Shown: positions 23,122 through 33,587, numbered from the stretch's first letter. The stretch: 64,000 bases of DNA from Symsagittifera roscoffensis (GCF_963678635.1 NC_087062.1:75074349-75138348), one strand, 5' to 3'. Made by a program: numbers and translations. Notes: a model not told the origin generated them from the sequence alone.

Positions 23122-26100
23122 TTAGTAGCCATGTAGCCTTCCTATTATGGAAGGATATCGCATGTCACATTGATATTCCACCGGCAGAAATCTCTCTTCA
23201 TTGAACACTCCCCATTGAACTGCGTTTTTGCCCCCGTTCGATCCCCCTTTCTTCAAGGCCATCAGTGCTTTTCCACATCCCACAATTCCGCCTTTGGAGA
23301 AGAGAACTTCCACCACCCAACCAGCGTCGCTAAAACGGTCAAATTCCTGTTTTCGAAGTTAGTTTTCATTTCTGAGAAACGTTTGATTTCACGTTGTACT
23401 AAGAAATGCTCAATGCAAAATATTCGTCATTGAAAGCGACAACCGGTCGAAAGCCACAACTATTAATAATTAGAAAAACTAACAATCGTAGAGTGCGACA
23501 ACTACGATTCACATACAAGGGAAAGGACCAACACTAGCTGTTCAGCTCTTCGCGGAGAACCGCGTTTGTGCATCTAGTTAAGATCTACAACTAGTTTTTT
23601 TGCTTCACTTTCTGGGCTGGGTGCATTCAGCACGAGAGGATGAAACAATGAATTAGTGTATAACACTCAACCTACTGTAACAACTTGTCGGCTGGTCCGA
23701 ACAATAGCCTAGGGCGAGAGTTGCCAGTTATTTGAAAAACTGCGACTGTCGCTTCCGACCAAATGTCGCTTTTGATCCTCTCACTCAGCAAATGTTTTTT
23801 TTTTGGGGGAAATTAGTCTGAATAAAAAACACTCCAAGCATATATATTCCTCATTTTTTTCGAACTTGGAACAATAGCTCGCTTAAAACAGCTATTAAAA
23901 CACAAATTTTGAAAAAATTGGAATTGGAAAAAGAACAAATATACTGTTCGCGGTGAATCTGTAAAAACATCCTCGCTGGCCTGTTCGGCAGAAGGACTCA
24001 CTCATGCCGTAGGACAAAGTAAATAGTCAAAAGGGGCATGCCCAGGGGCGAGGGATGGCGGATGCTCTCCTCCCCTTAGGGATTCAACCCCCTGCCGACC
24101 CAAACAGTCCCCCTTTGTACTATTTTGAGATATCCATTTTTGGTGACGGACCCTAAATTTTTTCTAAGGGCGCCTTCAGCGCCAATAAAGTAATTTTGAG
24201 TAGGTAGGTGCGCCGAAAAAATGCAAAATTTTGGTCAAAATTTTCGAAAAAGTGCTTCAAGACGCCTTTTTTTGTCCAATTTTTCAAAAATTTTCACTTC
24301 ATTCAAAAAAATCCGCTCCCCCTCGAGAAAAATCGTAGATACTCCCCTGGGTAAGCCGATCAGAATTCAGCTTTAAACAGCTTGATAGAGCCCAAAGTTC
24401 ACTGATGCGGCTTTGATCATTATCACAAAAAAATGCTTGAGGAAGCGGCTACAGATTTTGGATCTTCTGCCGTCCCCCGTGCCCAGGCAAATATCAGCAT
24501 CAGTTTTACTGAGTAATGAGAAGATAATTGTAGCGTTACAAAACTTTGAAGGCTCTCATGCTTTACTAGAATGTGCATTTTGCATGTTGTTTTTTTTATG
24601 TGGATGATACAGTTATTCAGATAACGTTCTCATAAAATAGTCTAAAAGCAGGACACCAAAAAAAAAAACCAAAGTATCCTTAAATTGTTGGAAGAAGTTT
24701 CAACATCGCTAACGAACAAAAAACTAACTGTTCAGAATACGTTTCTAGATCTAACAAAGGCTTTTGGCACAGTTGATCACTCTAATCTGTTAAAAAAAAT
24801 TGGAACAAATGGGATTCAGAGGGCCTGTCTTAATTCTCTTGGAATCTTACCTTGACAATCGCTATCAGTACATTGAAACTAACTCTTTTAAGACCGAACT
24901 TAAACTGGTATCTTTTGGTGTACCTCAAGCATCTATCCTTGGCCCACTTTTGCTCATATTATGCATAAACGATCTACAAATAGCCACAAAAAACACAGGG
25001 GTACTTTTGTATGCTGATGACACTGTTCTGAAATCCACAAACAACAAAAAGTATATTGCTTTTGCACATAGATCAGCTTTGCTTGAAGTAAATGATTGGT
25101 TAGACAAGAACAAATTGACACTGAATGTCAAAAACACCAAGACCATGATATACTGTCGGAGCACGAAAACTGAAGAACGACCAGTAAATTCTTTTTTAAA
25201 TGAAACCCAAATAAAAAATGTTGAATGTTTTAAATATCTTGGAATTCTCCTTGACTGTAAATTGAATTTTCATCAGCGTATTGATAAGGTAAAGAACAAA
25301 GTTTTGCAATTCTGTTATGTGTTTTTTCAATTGAGAAAGTTTCTAACTGGACGGCAATTAATATTTGCGTATAAAAGTTACGTGCAACCAATCATCCAAT
25401 ATGGAGTTTTAGTTTATGCAAAAACCGACAAAACCAAACTGTTAGAACTGGAAATGAAAATCAGAAGGCTAACCAGAATAATTTTTTCATAATCACAGGA
25501 TGGATTCAATTACTGAAATAATGCATGATAATAAAATATATATCGAAAGAGAACTTTTTGCTTACGAACTTCTGAAATTAACCAGAAAAATTATTCGAAA
25601 AGAGTGTCAAGTTGAAACCTTGAGATATTCTATTACTAAACAAGAATTGAACATAATATTTTCAAAGCAAAAAACAAATCAAAAGTTAGCTATAAACAGA
25701 AATAAACTCAACAGAGGATCGATTACACCTAAAATTAGAAAAATGTTCAACTTTGTAATAAATTTTTTCCCGCCTTGGTCAATTTCTTGAAAGGGGCTTC
25801 TCGGTTTCAATTAAATAGTTTTAATCATAAGTTTTTAGATAATTACATTCTGGGAAATACAATTTTACTGGGCATGCTTTGAGACTTTTTATTAATCAAT
25901 AAGTAGAACGTGTTTCTGTTGGTTTCTAAGTTATGGGTAGAAAAAACTACCTGGGAAAACTAAATTAATTTTTTTTAATAGAAAATGGTTTAAAGGTGCG
26001 AATAAAGAGGTTTTACGTTTAAAAAATGGTTACCGGTGGAAAATCCATTGCATTGGATCAAAAAATTTATGTACTTTTTTTGTTCTCCGCTTAATGAGAC

Positions 26101-29100
26101 ACCTGAAAACGGGACTTGTTGGCTTAATGGTGTTCTCCCAAACGATGCTAATTTGTATTTATAAATTTTTATGAACAACTTTGTAACTTGATATCGTTTG
26201 GAAACAGTTTATTATTTATTATTATTATGATTATTAAAAAAAGTAACACTGAACACTGGATAAACAAAAACTCAGCTGTTGAATTTTCTACAGATAAAAC
26301 AACTCAGGGCAAAAAGTAGAGAAAACTTTATTTTTCAAACATCTTCGAATATTTATTGATGAAAATTTACGTATTCTGAAAAAAAAATAGAGGTACTGTA
26401 AGCTTTTTCATAGACTTTGACCAAAAAACAGCTTCTTTTTGCACATAAACTTTTTGTTCGGCTAATTTTACATAATAGAGTTCTTGTTTCCGCATTAAGT
26501 GATAATCCAAAATTGCATAACCCGAATATGCTGCTGAAAGGTCTCATAAAAACAACATACAGTAAGAAAAAGAATCAATTAAACAGGTAAGACAACAAGA
26601 CAACTTTTACTAAGAAAAATATGTATTCACGAGTTGGTAAAATTTCTGTGCAGATCATACGGAGTGAAATCACATCTGAAGTTAAACAAAAATCAAAAAC
26701 TAAGTAAAAGCAACAAAAAAATTCAATAAAGAGAAGTATAGCGAGAGGTGTTCCAATACATGCAAAGTTTGCATTAGAACACTCGATTTTGTAGTTAAAA
26801 TAAATAAGTTTTAAATTGTCCCATTCATTGTTTTTCGGCAAAAACAAGAAGTTTTTTGTGGTGCATCATCAGACTTTCATTTTATCAACTAGTAATTTTT
26901 CTTCTTTTCCCTTTTTCCAAATTTTTCTTATTGATTTAGGACGCTATGATTGTTAAAGGATATGTTTTGCTCAAGGTAATAATGAAGTATTCTGAAAAAC
27001 TGATTTTAGGATCAGGCAAATTTCAATCACTTAATGGCAATGTAGAAATAAATTTGAAAATTGAATTACGAGAGACAAAAAAAGCAAAAAAAAGACACTT
27101 TCACGCTTGGTTTTTTTTCTAAAAATTGATTTGCGAAAGCTTATTTGAAGACTTTTGATGATTTTATGTGCTTGCATGTAAATTACTTAAAACAAATTTG
27201 AGACAGTTTTTGTTGTTGAGAAACTGGAAAAAAGCCCAAAAAAAAGAGTAAATAGGTACTTACGATTCAGAGTGGTTTTCTGGGTGCAGATCATCCAGCC
27301 TTCCATATATGGCACATCCAATGCTGTTTGGATGAGCCAGCAGAGGTTTCAATCTATCTTTGATGTCCTCCAAGTTGCCAGAAGAAGAGTTGAAAATGAG
27401 GAGTACTCGTTCGTTCCCGGTCACAGCAAGTGCTCTCAATCCCGGTACCAGACTGTCAACTTCAGTTGAGTTTAAAGAGGAAAAGGCCAACTGAGACATA
27501 AACATAAAAATTATCATGGAATTGATAAAAAATTGGGCTCTTTTATTGCGCCCATCCCCCGTCCATATGTGTTTTTTGTAAACATATATCAATTTTACTA
27601 TGTATAAATTACTTTAATGGGTTGTATATGGAGACAAAATGTCCTCGTACTTGTATAGCTTATATATTTGTATCGTATAACAACAAGGATAGCTGGTTAC
27701 TGCGCAAGTAACGCAGAACGTCTCGACGATAGTCTTGAAAAAATATTTAAAAAAATTAGTGTAGTTCAATTTTTTTCTAATTTTTTGGCAGATTTTTTTT
27801 TGAATTTTTGAAATTTTTGCTTCCCAAATGGCGCTTCAAAACTCCAAAAACGAACTTTACTTGAGTAAAATTAAAATATCACGGCTTAAAATAAGCTTAA
27901 ATTAGCTATTGTAAGCCTGCACGCTCACATTATTAGCTCGCTATTAGACCCAAATTTTAAAATTTCAAACAGATTTTTCTCCAAATTTCAAAAATTGTAT
28001 GTCGTTCGAATCAGGACTGAAAGGGCTTTAATATAATACGCCACTCGACACAATCTGATAATTTCACGTGTTACCTGTTTTTGCGCGGAAAACTAAAAAC
28101 AAGGGCTCTTTTTCTTTTTCCCCCACTTGCAAATTTTAACATTGTCCGATTGTTATGAAAATTGACATGCGAACTAATTAGGCTGGGCCAAACATATTTG
28201 GTCTTCATAATTAACCTTGTAAAACCACTCGTTAGACCATAAAATTCATGTTTGAGTGAGGTGGGAAAAAGAGCCAAAACAAGCAAGGTGTTTTTTCGAA
28301 TTTGTGTTTTTTTTCTGCGTAGAGTAATAAAAAGATCTGACGTATAATTAAAATTCCGATTCGACGGTCATAGAATAATACGCAAACTGGAAAAAACAAT
28401 TTTGTAGAAAAATAGCTAGAAAAACAAAAAGTTTTTGGTTCCGAATAAAGCGCTAAAAAACTCGAAAAAAACGAATGTTACTAGCTCAAAATTAAGTTTC
28501 CTAAATCAAGCATAATTAGGCTGTTGTAAGCCTGCTCGCTTGCTCTATTTTAAGGCGTGCTCTTTTTTGGAAAGCTTACAGAAAGCAAAATGGTACCTTG
28601 AAAAGGCCTATTCTTTTGCCTTTTCCGAATAATAGTTCCTGCTGGCCCCCACACCTCTCCATTTTGTCATAGTTGAAATCCCACCAGAACCTTTTCTCGA
28701 AAAAACTGCACTTCAGATCCAGAGGCTGCTTGGACGCATTTGTGAAGAATAAGGACCGGTTTAGTCCCAGAGCGAAGAGGCGGGAAAGCTTGGGAAAAAA
28801 TTGCTCGTAAAACAGGTTGAAACTTCGCTTTGTGTCGTAGGTGATGAATTCGAAGCAGTAGTAGGGCGCCTTAAAGACAGCACGTTCCCAGTTACCCCCC
28901 TCCCCCCTCAATACCAATGCTTCACAGATTTGTACAAAAAAAACCTATACCTAATCTGAAAAAGTTAGATATATGATTTGTGTTCTATCCATCTTTCCCC
29001 GTCCATCCCTCACAGATTTGCATAAATATTATCATATACCGAATCTAAATTTTTATGTGTTCTGTTTTATACAGCTCAAACTTGGATAAAAACCCAAAAA

Positions 29101-29504
29101 ATGGATATAATTCTCAAATCTTTTTTGTTTTGAAATTAATCAAAAAAATGATACAAGTGTATTGCAAAGTAATGTGCATTTTAGCTCTTTGATCACCCAT
29201 CTCACATAAGCATCCATTTATTGGCAAAAAGAGGGTTTTACAAAATCTTTTTCAGAGCCAAATTAGTTCGCACGCTAAATTTTTGTAACAATTGGACAAC
29301 GTGAACAGAAAAACACATACTTGAGAAAATTCGCAGGTGGGCGGAAAAAGAAAAAGAGCCTGCATCTCCACTTGGGGCCGTTATATCTGAAACAAGACCG
29401 CCTTTGAAATAGTTTTCAAGCAGGAAGGTGAGGGAACTGGAAATGAGCCGATGCCTCTCTTGGTATTGTGTCCGATCGAAGCAGAAGTTTGTTGTTCTCG
29501 TCAT
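23122..29504 (-). CDS. Unknown intracellular-type protein, four exons
   Basis: Four minus-strand exons join with matching phases: 29504-29321 (phase 1 end), 28919-28597 (phase 0 end), 27490-27264 (phase 2 end) and 23329-23122 with the stop. This gives 313 residues. The donors are GTATGT, GTACCA and GTAAGT, and the acceptors GTGAAG, TCTCAG and GTTTTAG. There is no signal peptide or membrane segment. Exon 2 is aromatic and charged (KAPYYCFEF, KRFWWDFNYDKMERC). Exon 3 contains RVLLIFNSSSGNLEDIKDRL and HPNSIGCAIYG, which faintly recalls a FIST-type fold, but I do not claim this. Exon 4 is glycine- and lysine-rich and ends at RLHGY. The start ATG at 29504 has a stop in frame 27 bases upstream, so it is the first usable ATG in that exon, but a further 5' exon cannot be excluded. 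The last intron (27263-23330) hosts a LINE and other repeats. An alternative start for exon 4 at 23346 fits its frame but not the phase of exon 3. Confidence 0.6.
24037..24350 (+). repeat. Dispersed repeat family 2, plus-strand copy
   Basis: The order is GGCGGATGCTCTCC, TGTACTATTTTGAGATATCCA, GGACCCTAAATTTTTTCTAA, GGCGCC, AGTAATTTTGAG, GCGCCGAAAA and CCCTCGAGAAAAA. The same order appears at 59640-59880 and, inverted, at 22640-22985. There is no open frame, so it is a non-coding interspersed element. Confidence 0.65.
24660..25790 (+). mobile_element. 5'-truncated LINE (non-LTR retrotransposon)
   Basis: Only the RT domain and C-terminal part remain. FLDLTKAFGTVDH (about 24745-24783) is RT motif A, with the usual second Asp of KAFD changed to Gly. 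The frame then breaks in an A run at about 24793-24800 and resumes as the 230-residue frame at 24800-25492 with the YADD box. A short spacer with a stop separates the last frame (25500-25790), which includes ELFAYELLKLTRKI, a typical tail of LINE-encoded proteins. No endonuclease domain or 5' end is present. It lies antisense inside the last intron of the 29504-23122 gene. Confidence 0.8.
24800..25492 (+). pseudogene. LINE reverse transcriptase, partial
   Basis: This is the RT palm and thumb of a non-LTR element. It shows GVPQASILGPLLLILCIND (motif B region, with Ala-Ser where most elements have Gly-Ser), LLYADDTVL (catalytic YADD), and FKYLGILLDCKLNF (the F-K-Y-L-G-I segment that follows the palm). 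The frame is open for 230 codons but lacks its N-terminal motif A because of the upstream frameshift. It therefore cannot make an active enzyme from this locus. Confidence 0.8.
26659..26719 (+). repeat. Fragment matching the element C leader
   Basis: GGAGTGAAATCACATCTGAA, AACAAAAATCAAAAACTAAG and TAAAAGCAACAA match 37186-37246, just inside element C, with only a few differences. No LTR or coding part of element C was seen next to it. Confidence 0.6.
27700..28100 (+). repeat. Dispersed repeat family 1, copy 2
   Basis: It shares GCGCAAGTAACGCAGAA, AGCTATTGTAAGCCTGC, GTCGTTCGAATCAGGACTGA and AAAGGGCTTTAAT with copy 1. It lies in the second intron of the minus-strand gene. Confidence 0.65.
28300..28560 (+). 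repeat. Dispersed repeat family 1, copy 3
   Basis: It contains GTTTTTGGTTCCGAA, AAGCATAATTAGGC and GTAAGCCTGCTCGCTTGC, matching copy 1, but stops before the GTCGTTCGAATCA part. Confidence 0.6.
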
Positions 29505-29879
29505 AATTAGATTCAAAATTGGAGCTCATTGTTGCGGTCATACATAAGCTGCGGGTGGCTCAATGGTTAAACATATGTTAAAAAGAGCAGTCTCAGCAGA
29601 CGTAACATAAGTTAAAAAGCGCACGTGTGTTTTCTTGTATTTTTTATTGCCGGTAAAACAGCATAACGGTCCAAGAGCAGATCCACCGTACAATTTCTAA
29701 TTTTACAATTTTGTCATTTCAAATACGTTTTTCTCTAAGTATTATCAGTCCAGGTAAACTTTAGCAGCCGAAAGTATTCCCGCTTGACTTAGGTATCGAC
29801 TGATTTGCCGAGATTTGGACAAGCTGCTGAAAATTATAGCCGAATTTCTCGAACCAAGTTTGCAATTTTTCCATTGTTG

Positions 29880-30072
29880 AAACTAAGATTTGAGCGGTTT
29901 TTGAGCGTTTTTTTTAGATAAACCGCTCAAAACCGTTCAAATCTTGCGCGGTTTTTGAGCGTTTTTTTTTAGATAAGACCGTTCAAAAACCGCTCAAACC
30001 GCTCATTTTGAAGCAAGATTTTGAGCGTAATTGTCTAAAAAAACCGCTCAAACCGCTCAAATCTTGCTTCAA
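29880..30072. repeat. Nested inverted repeats built on TTTGAGCGGTTT
   Basis: TTTGAGCGGTTTTTGAGCG and its inverse CGCTCAAAACCGTTCAAAT alternate at least four times, so several hairpins can form, for example 29887-29945. Each block is separated by TTTTTTTTAGATAA-like linkers. There is no coding capacity. The outermost arms, AAGATTTGAGCGG and CCGCTCAAATCTT, are perfect inverses. Confidence 0.75.
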
Positions 30073-30449
30073 ATTAGGTGAAAAATCTCGACTCGGGTAA
30101 TCAAAAGCGAACGTGTTTTAGTCGCTAGGAATATAAAAAAATTGGGCTCTTCCATTTTTTTAGCCTCCCTTTCCTCACAAAAGTAGTAACACCCCTTATG
30201 TAAATAATACGGTAATGGCGCGGTCTTTAAATCCCAGAGAATAGAAATTTCGCAGTTGACGTTTTTCTCAGGTTTTATGAAGTTTTTTGGTCCGACTACT
30301 GCACGAAATTGCTTTCGGAAGTTCGCTTTTTGCAGTTCCCCTGGTATGTTAGGAGGTTATGAATTCAAAGTTTTTGCTAAGTGAAAAAGTTGACGTACCT
30401 ACAAATCGAACACGCCTCGCTTTAAGGATTCCAAGACAGGCAATCGACC

Positions 30450-30637
30450 TGTCATCCGGCATGGATAGATAAAACTCCACATAAAACTTATTTTGTATTT
30501 TTACATCATTTAAGTTTTGATATTAAGTAACGTTAATGTGTACTGGCCGATTGACCTTGATAGCGAGCACGAGAACGGCGGCTAAAGTGAACTACGGTTC
30601 AGAAAGAGAATTAACGTTAACATTACATAGTTGTTTT

Positions 30638-30674
<37 letters not shown>

Positions 30675-30745
30675 AGCCCGACATTATCTATCCATACGGA
30701 TTCAGAAATTAGCAATTCATACCTTGAGGACTTAGAGGTATGACA
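30450..30745 (+). repeat. 5' LTR of element B
   Basis: This is 296 bases with termini TGTCAT...ATGACA. It shares GTAACGTTAATGTGTACT, GTGAACTACGGTTCAG and TTAGCAATTCATACCTTGAG with the 3' LTR. It carries a longer CT microsatellite than its partner. Confidence 0.85.
30642..30671 (+). repeat. (CT)n microsatellite in the 5' LTR
   Basis: About 15 CT units occur here. The equivalent spot in the 3' LTR (about 33503-33512) has only about five, so the tract expanded or shrank after insertion. Confidence 0.85.
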
Positions 30746-31795
30746 TGGCGCAACCACCAGGATTTTCGAAAAACCCGCTAAACATAAACCCATTTTGGGA
30801 AAGAGCATCGGCCGATCCACCATAAGAGTGGACAAAATGGGCGGCAATAATGGAAATGGCAGTATTCGCAAAAGATGGCATCGAAATCCGAAATCTACTA
30901 CGAGCAAAACCACAACTAGTAAAGCCATCCGAACAAGTATACAAAGTCGAGATGACCGGCGAAACGGAAGCTCAGAGAAAGAACGGAGACGTACGTTATC
31001 AAGAAAAAAGAGTGAGCTTGGAGAACCACGTGAGAAAGGAGTCCTGTGTAACGCATTCAGATGGGACGAAGCGGACGCAAAAGTGCGCAGCTACCTTTTC
31101 ATGTGTCTCGGCGCTGAAGGACAGCGACAAGTACAACGAAAACGACCTAATTTACAGTTACATACAGTAAACACACAAGAATTCATGACGATGTTGGAAG
31201 ATATTTTCGTCACGACACGCATAATAGCTTTTGAGAGCTTATAATTTTATCTGTCGAAAACAGAAGAAAGCAGAAGTCTAGAACAATTTCATGCTGATCT
31301 AGTGGAACTGGCATCAAAAGCTGACTGCGGCGAGTGGGTAAGGGATATGTTTACCGCCCACATGAACAAGGAAAAATTGCAGAAAAATGGCTGGCACAAA
31401 CAGGTAGCTCACAAGAGGCATACCAGTACGCAATATGACGAGAAAAAGGAATAGAACACAGTCGTACAATGAAAATAAATCCATTCGGAGGTCAAACAGT
31501 GGTTCCAAAACGAGAGCTGGTACATTACATTAATACACGTGGTAGACCAAACCAGCAGAACAATCAAAACAATCAGAGAGGTCGGGCGGTTTCCGCCGCC
31601 GACCGTATCCACGTGGATCACAAAACACAAGGGGTCAACATCAACAACGAAACACAAGTTCAAGACAATTTTATAAGTGTGGAAATCAATATGGTCCCAA
31701 CCATCTACAATCATGTCCAGCAAAAGACAAAATTTGCTCGAAATGTGCAAAACGCGGACACTTGGCAAAAGTTTGTCGTTCTACAAAAGTAAATT
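30745..31795 (+). pseudogene. Element B gag with zinc knuckles, broken
   Basis: The reading from the ATG at 30745 includes NPFWERASADPP, a stop codon, then EWTKWAAIMEMAVFAKDG. Later parts continue in other frames (WDEADAKVRSYLFMCLGAEG; LEQFHADLVELASKADCGEW), which are typical of Ty3-like capsid sequences. The 3' end encodes CSKCAKRGHLAKVC (31735-31776), a C-x2-C-x4-H-x4-C knuckle for nucleic-acid binding, preceded by a weaker one. At least one stop and several frameshifts make it non-functional as it stands. Confidence 0.7.
30746..30761 (+). other. Likely primer-binding site of element B
   Basis: TGGCGCAACCACCAGG directly follows the 5' LTR, the usual place for tRNA priming. The gag start ATG (30745-30747) overlaps the LTR end and this site. 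The matching tRNA was not identified. Confidence 0.45.
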
Positions 31796-32415
31796 ACTTA
31801 GCAAACACAAATGAAGAACAGCAAGAGGAAACAGAAATAGAGAGCATGGAAACTGCTAACGACCCCGTTGCATATGCTGAGTTCGCCACAAACAATGGTT
31901 GGGAAGAATACCAAATAGACAAATTCTCCGTGATGGCGATATCAGAATCATTCGAAATAAAAAACGGTAAAACACTGTCGGAAGACGATTTAAATGGACA
32001 TACTGTTAATTTGAAGACAAACACTACGGAACTATTCGCTATTGCTGACTCGGGCAGCCCAGTGTCTTTCCTCAACGAAAAAACCGCTCAACGAATACAA
32101 CAAAACGATCAAACGGCAGTTTTTAAAAATATCCCACCTGAGGTTACTGCCAGAAATTTAGCATGCAATAACGGCGAGTCAATCAACCCAAAAGGTAGAC
32201 TGATAATCTCAATTGAGTCGGGAGAATGGAAAAAACAAACAGCTCCGTTCATCATAGTGGATGACTACAAGGCAAATATCATAGGACGGAATCTACTACC
32301 ACGCACCGGTGTTAGATTAATTCAGGGAAAACAAACACACAGGATACTCAATGTACAAGGAAACGACGAGTCAAACCACGAAATTAAACTAGAACTGGGC
32401 TTCCGATCAAATTAA
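31762..32415 (+). CDS. Element B aspartic protease frame
   Basis: This open frame of 217 codons starts inside the zinc knuckle and is probably expressed with gag rather than from its own ATG. The catalytic triplet is DSG at 32047-32055 within ADSGSPVSFLNEKTA. A C-terminal IIGRNLL closes the fold, as in retroviral-type pepsins, which act as dimers to cut the gag-pol product. SPVSFLN recurs in element D. The frame ends shortly after the protease, with no RT following. The frame itself is intact although gag upstream is not. Confidence 0.75.
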   Translation: MAKVCRSTKVNYLANTNEEQQEETEIESMETANDPVAYAEFATNNGWEEYQIDKFSVMAISESFEIKNGKTLSEDDLNGHTVNLKTNTTELFAIADSGSPVSFLNEKTAQRIQQNDQTAVFKNIPPEVTARNLACNNGESINPKGRLIISIESGEWKKQTAPFIIVDDYKANIIGRNLLPRTGVRLIQGKQTHRILNVQGNDESNHEIKLELGFRSN

Positions 32416-32426
32416 CAAGACAGGAG

Positions 32427-33140
32427 ATGACAGCACAGTTCACAAGCCAAAGCAGCCCCACAAAAAGAAAGGCAAACAAAGCGATAGGAAAAAGGACTGG
32501 AGGAAAACCAGTAAGAAAACTACAGACGCCACGAGGGATGGGCCTACAAACTGAGACCGAAGAAGAAAAGAAAACCAACAGAAGCCCAGAAAAAGATGAC
32601 GATTCGTCGTCCACGTCGGAGGATCCCATCTCACCGTCACCAAAACGACAAAATCAAAAGAACACACCACTTGCAATCGCAACAAGCAAATCGACAAGAA
32701 ACAGACAGGCGACCCTAGCAACAGCACTAGGTAACTCCATCCCAATCAGCACAATACAGATCGCGAGTGCAACCGGGGAAAAGCTATCTGAAATCGACTC
32801 CCCACAAGAAAAATCATCATCGCAAGACTACCCAAGTCTAAAATCCTTGATCCAGGAGATGGGTTTTGCTGAAAAAAACCCCGAATACAAGGCTTGTGTA
32901 AAATTTATAGAGGCTATTAGCCCGAAACACAAACCGACCACCACAAGCAACGTAACCGACTTAACATCCCCAACAGAAGTAGAAGACGAAACAACGGAAA
33001 ACAACGACATATTATTCGTGAACAGGAAGAACACAGCAGTGAACGAACAAGAAGGCAAACAGCCACAAAACGACGAAGAAGACGGAACAAGCGACGACAA
33101 CTTCGATAACAATACCGCGGAAACAAGAGGCGAAAAGTAG
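32427..33140 (+). CDS. Element B tail protein, low-complexity and charged
   Basis: A 237-codon frame lies in a different phase from the protease and ends 77 bases before the 3' LTR. It is rich in Lys, Glu, Ser, Thr and Asn with a long acidic C-terminus. Its only ordered-looking part is YPSLKSLIQEMGF and NPEYKACVKFIEAISPKHKP (about residues 135-175). A comparable segment (IRQCQKFLKGIDPVSKN) can be read in element A at about 3330 on the minus strand. It may be the leftover C-terminus of pol after loss of RT-IN, or a separate accessory protein. I recognise no domain. Confidence 0.6.
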   Translation: MTAQFTSQSSPTKRKANKAIGKRTGGKPVRKLQTPRGMGLQTETEEEKKTNRSPEKDDDSSSTSEDPISPSPKRQNQKNTPLAIATSKSTRNRQATLATALGNSIPISTIQIASATGEKLSEIDSPQEKSSSQDYPSLKSLIQEMGFAEKNPEYKACVKFIEAISPKHKPTTTSNVTDLTSPTEVEDETTENNDILFVNRKNTAVNEQEGKQPQNDEEDGTSDDNFDNNTAETRGEK

Positions 33141-33205
33141 AAAGACAGGACTAGCAGTCCCACGGGGACTAAAAACTCAATCATTAAAACTGTACAATTT
33201 TTCCC

Positions 33206-33217
33206 GAGGAGGGGGAA
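33206..33217 (+). other. Polypurine tract of element B
   Basis: GAGGAGGGGGAA ends directly at the TG of the 3' LTR, as expected of the plus-strand priming site. Confidence 0.75.
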
Positions 33218-33587
33218 TGTCATCCAGCATGGATAGATAAAACTTATTATGTAATTATATATCATTTATTATGTTTTGATATTATGTAACGTTAATTTGT
33301 ACTTATGTAACGTTAATGTGTACGTTAATGGACACATAAAACTTATTATGTTTTTATATATCATTTATTATGTTTTGATATTATGTAACGTTAATGTGTA
33401 CTAGTCGATTGACCTTGATAGCGAGGACGAGAACCGCGGTTAAAGTGAACTACGGTTCAGAAAGAGAATTAACGTTAACATTACATAGTTGTTTTAACTT
33501 CCCTCTCTCTCTCGCAAAAGCAGGACTTTATCTACATACGGATTCAGGAATTAGCAATTCATACCTTGAGGACTTAGCGGTATGACA
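33218..33587 (+). repeat. 3' LTR of element B, with internal duplication
   Basis: This LTR is 370 bases, about 74 longer than the 5' LTR. The extra length comes from repetition of AACTTATTATG...TATATATCATTTATTATG...GTAACGTTAAT at 33241 and again at 33340. Confidence 0.85.

Larger units (their letters stand above)
30450..33587 (+). mobile_element. Element B: non-autonomous Ty3-like LTR element
   Basis: The LTRs at 30450-30745 and 33218-33587 both start TGTCAT and end ATGACA. The flanking bases are CGACC and CGATC, a probable 5-bp target duplication with one change. A primer-binding-like TGGCGC follows the first LTR and a purine tract precedes the second. The interior encodes a broken gag with zinc knuckles, an aspartic protease and a charged tail, then the LTR. 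No RT, RNase H or integrase is present and the space does not allow one. It could not move without enzymes from a relative such as element D. Confidence 0.85.

Noticed and set aside
23122-23346. Start of the last exon of the orphan gene at 23346 (after GAAAACAG)
   Set aside because: It is phase 0 and cannot follow exon 3 (phase 2); the acceptor before 23329 fits the phase.
29450-29530. Alternative ATG (about 29530) giving an N-terminus beginning MSSNFESNYDE
   Set aside because: That frame hits a stop within the exon and does not match the phase of the next exon.
29547-29640. tRNA or SINE from the box A-like TGGCTCAATGGTTAA
   Set aside because: No box B or clover leaf follows.
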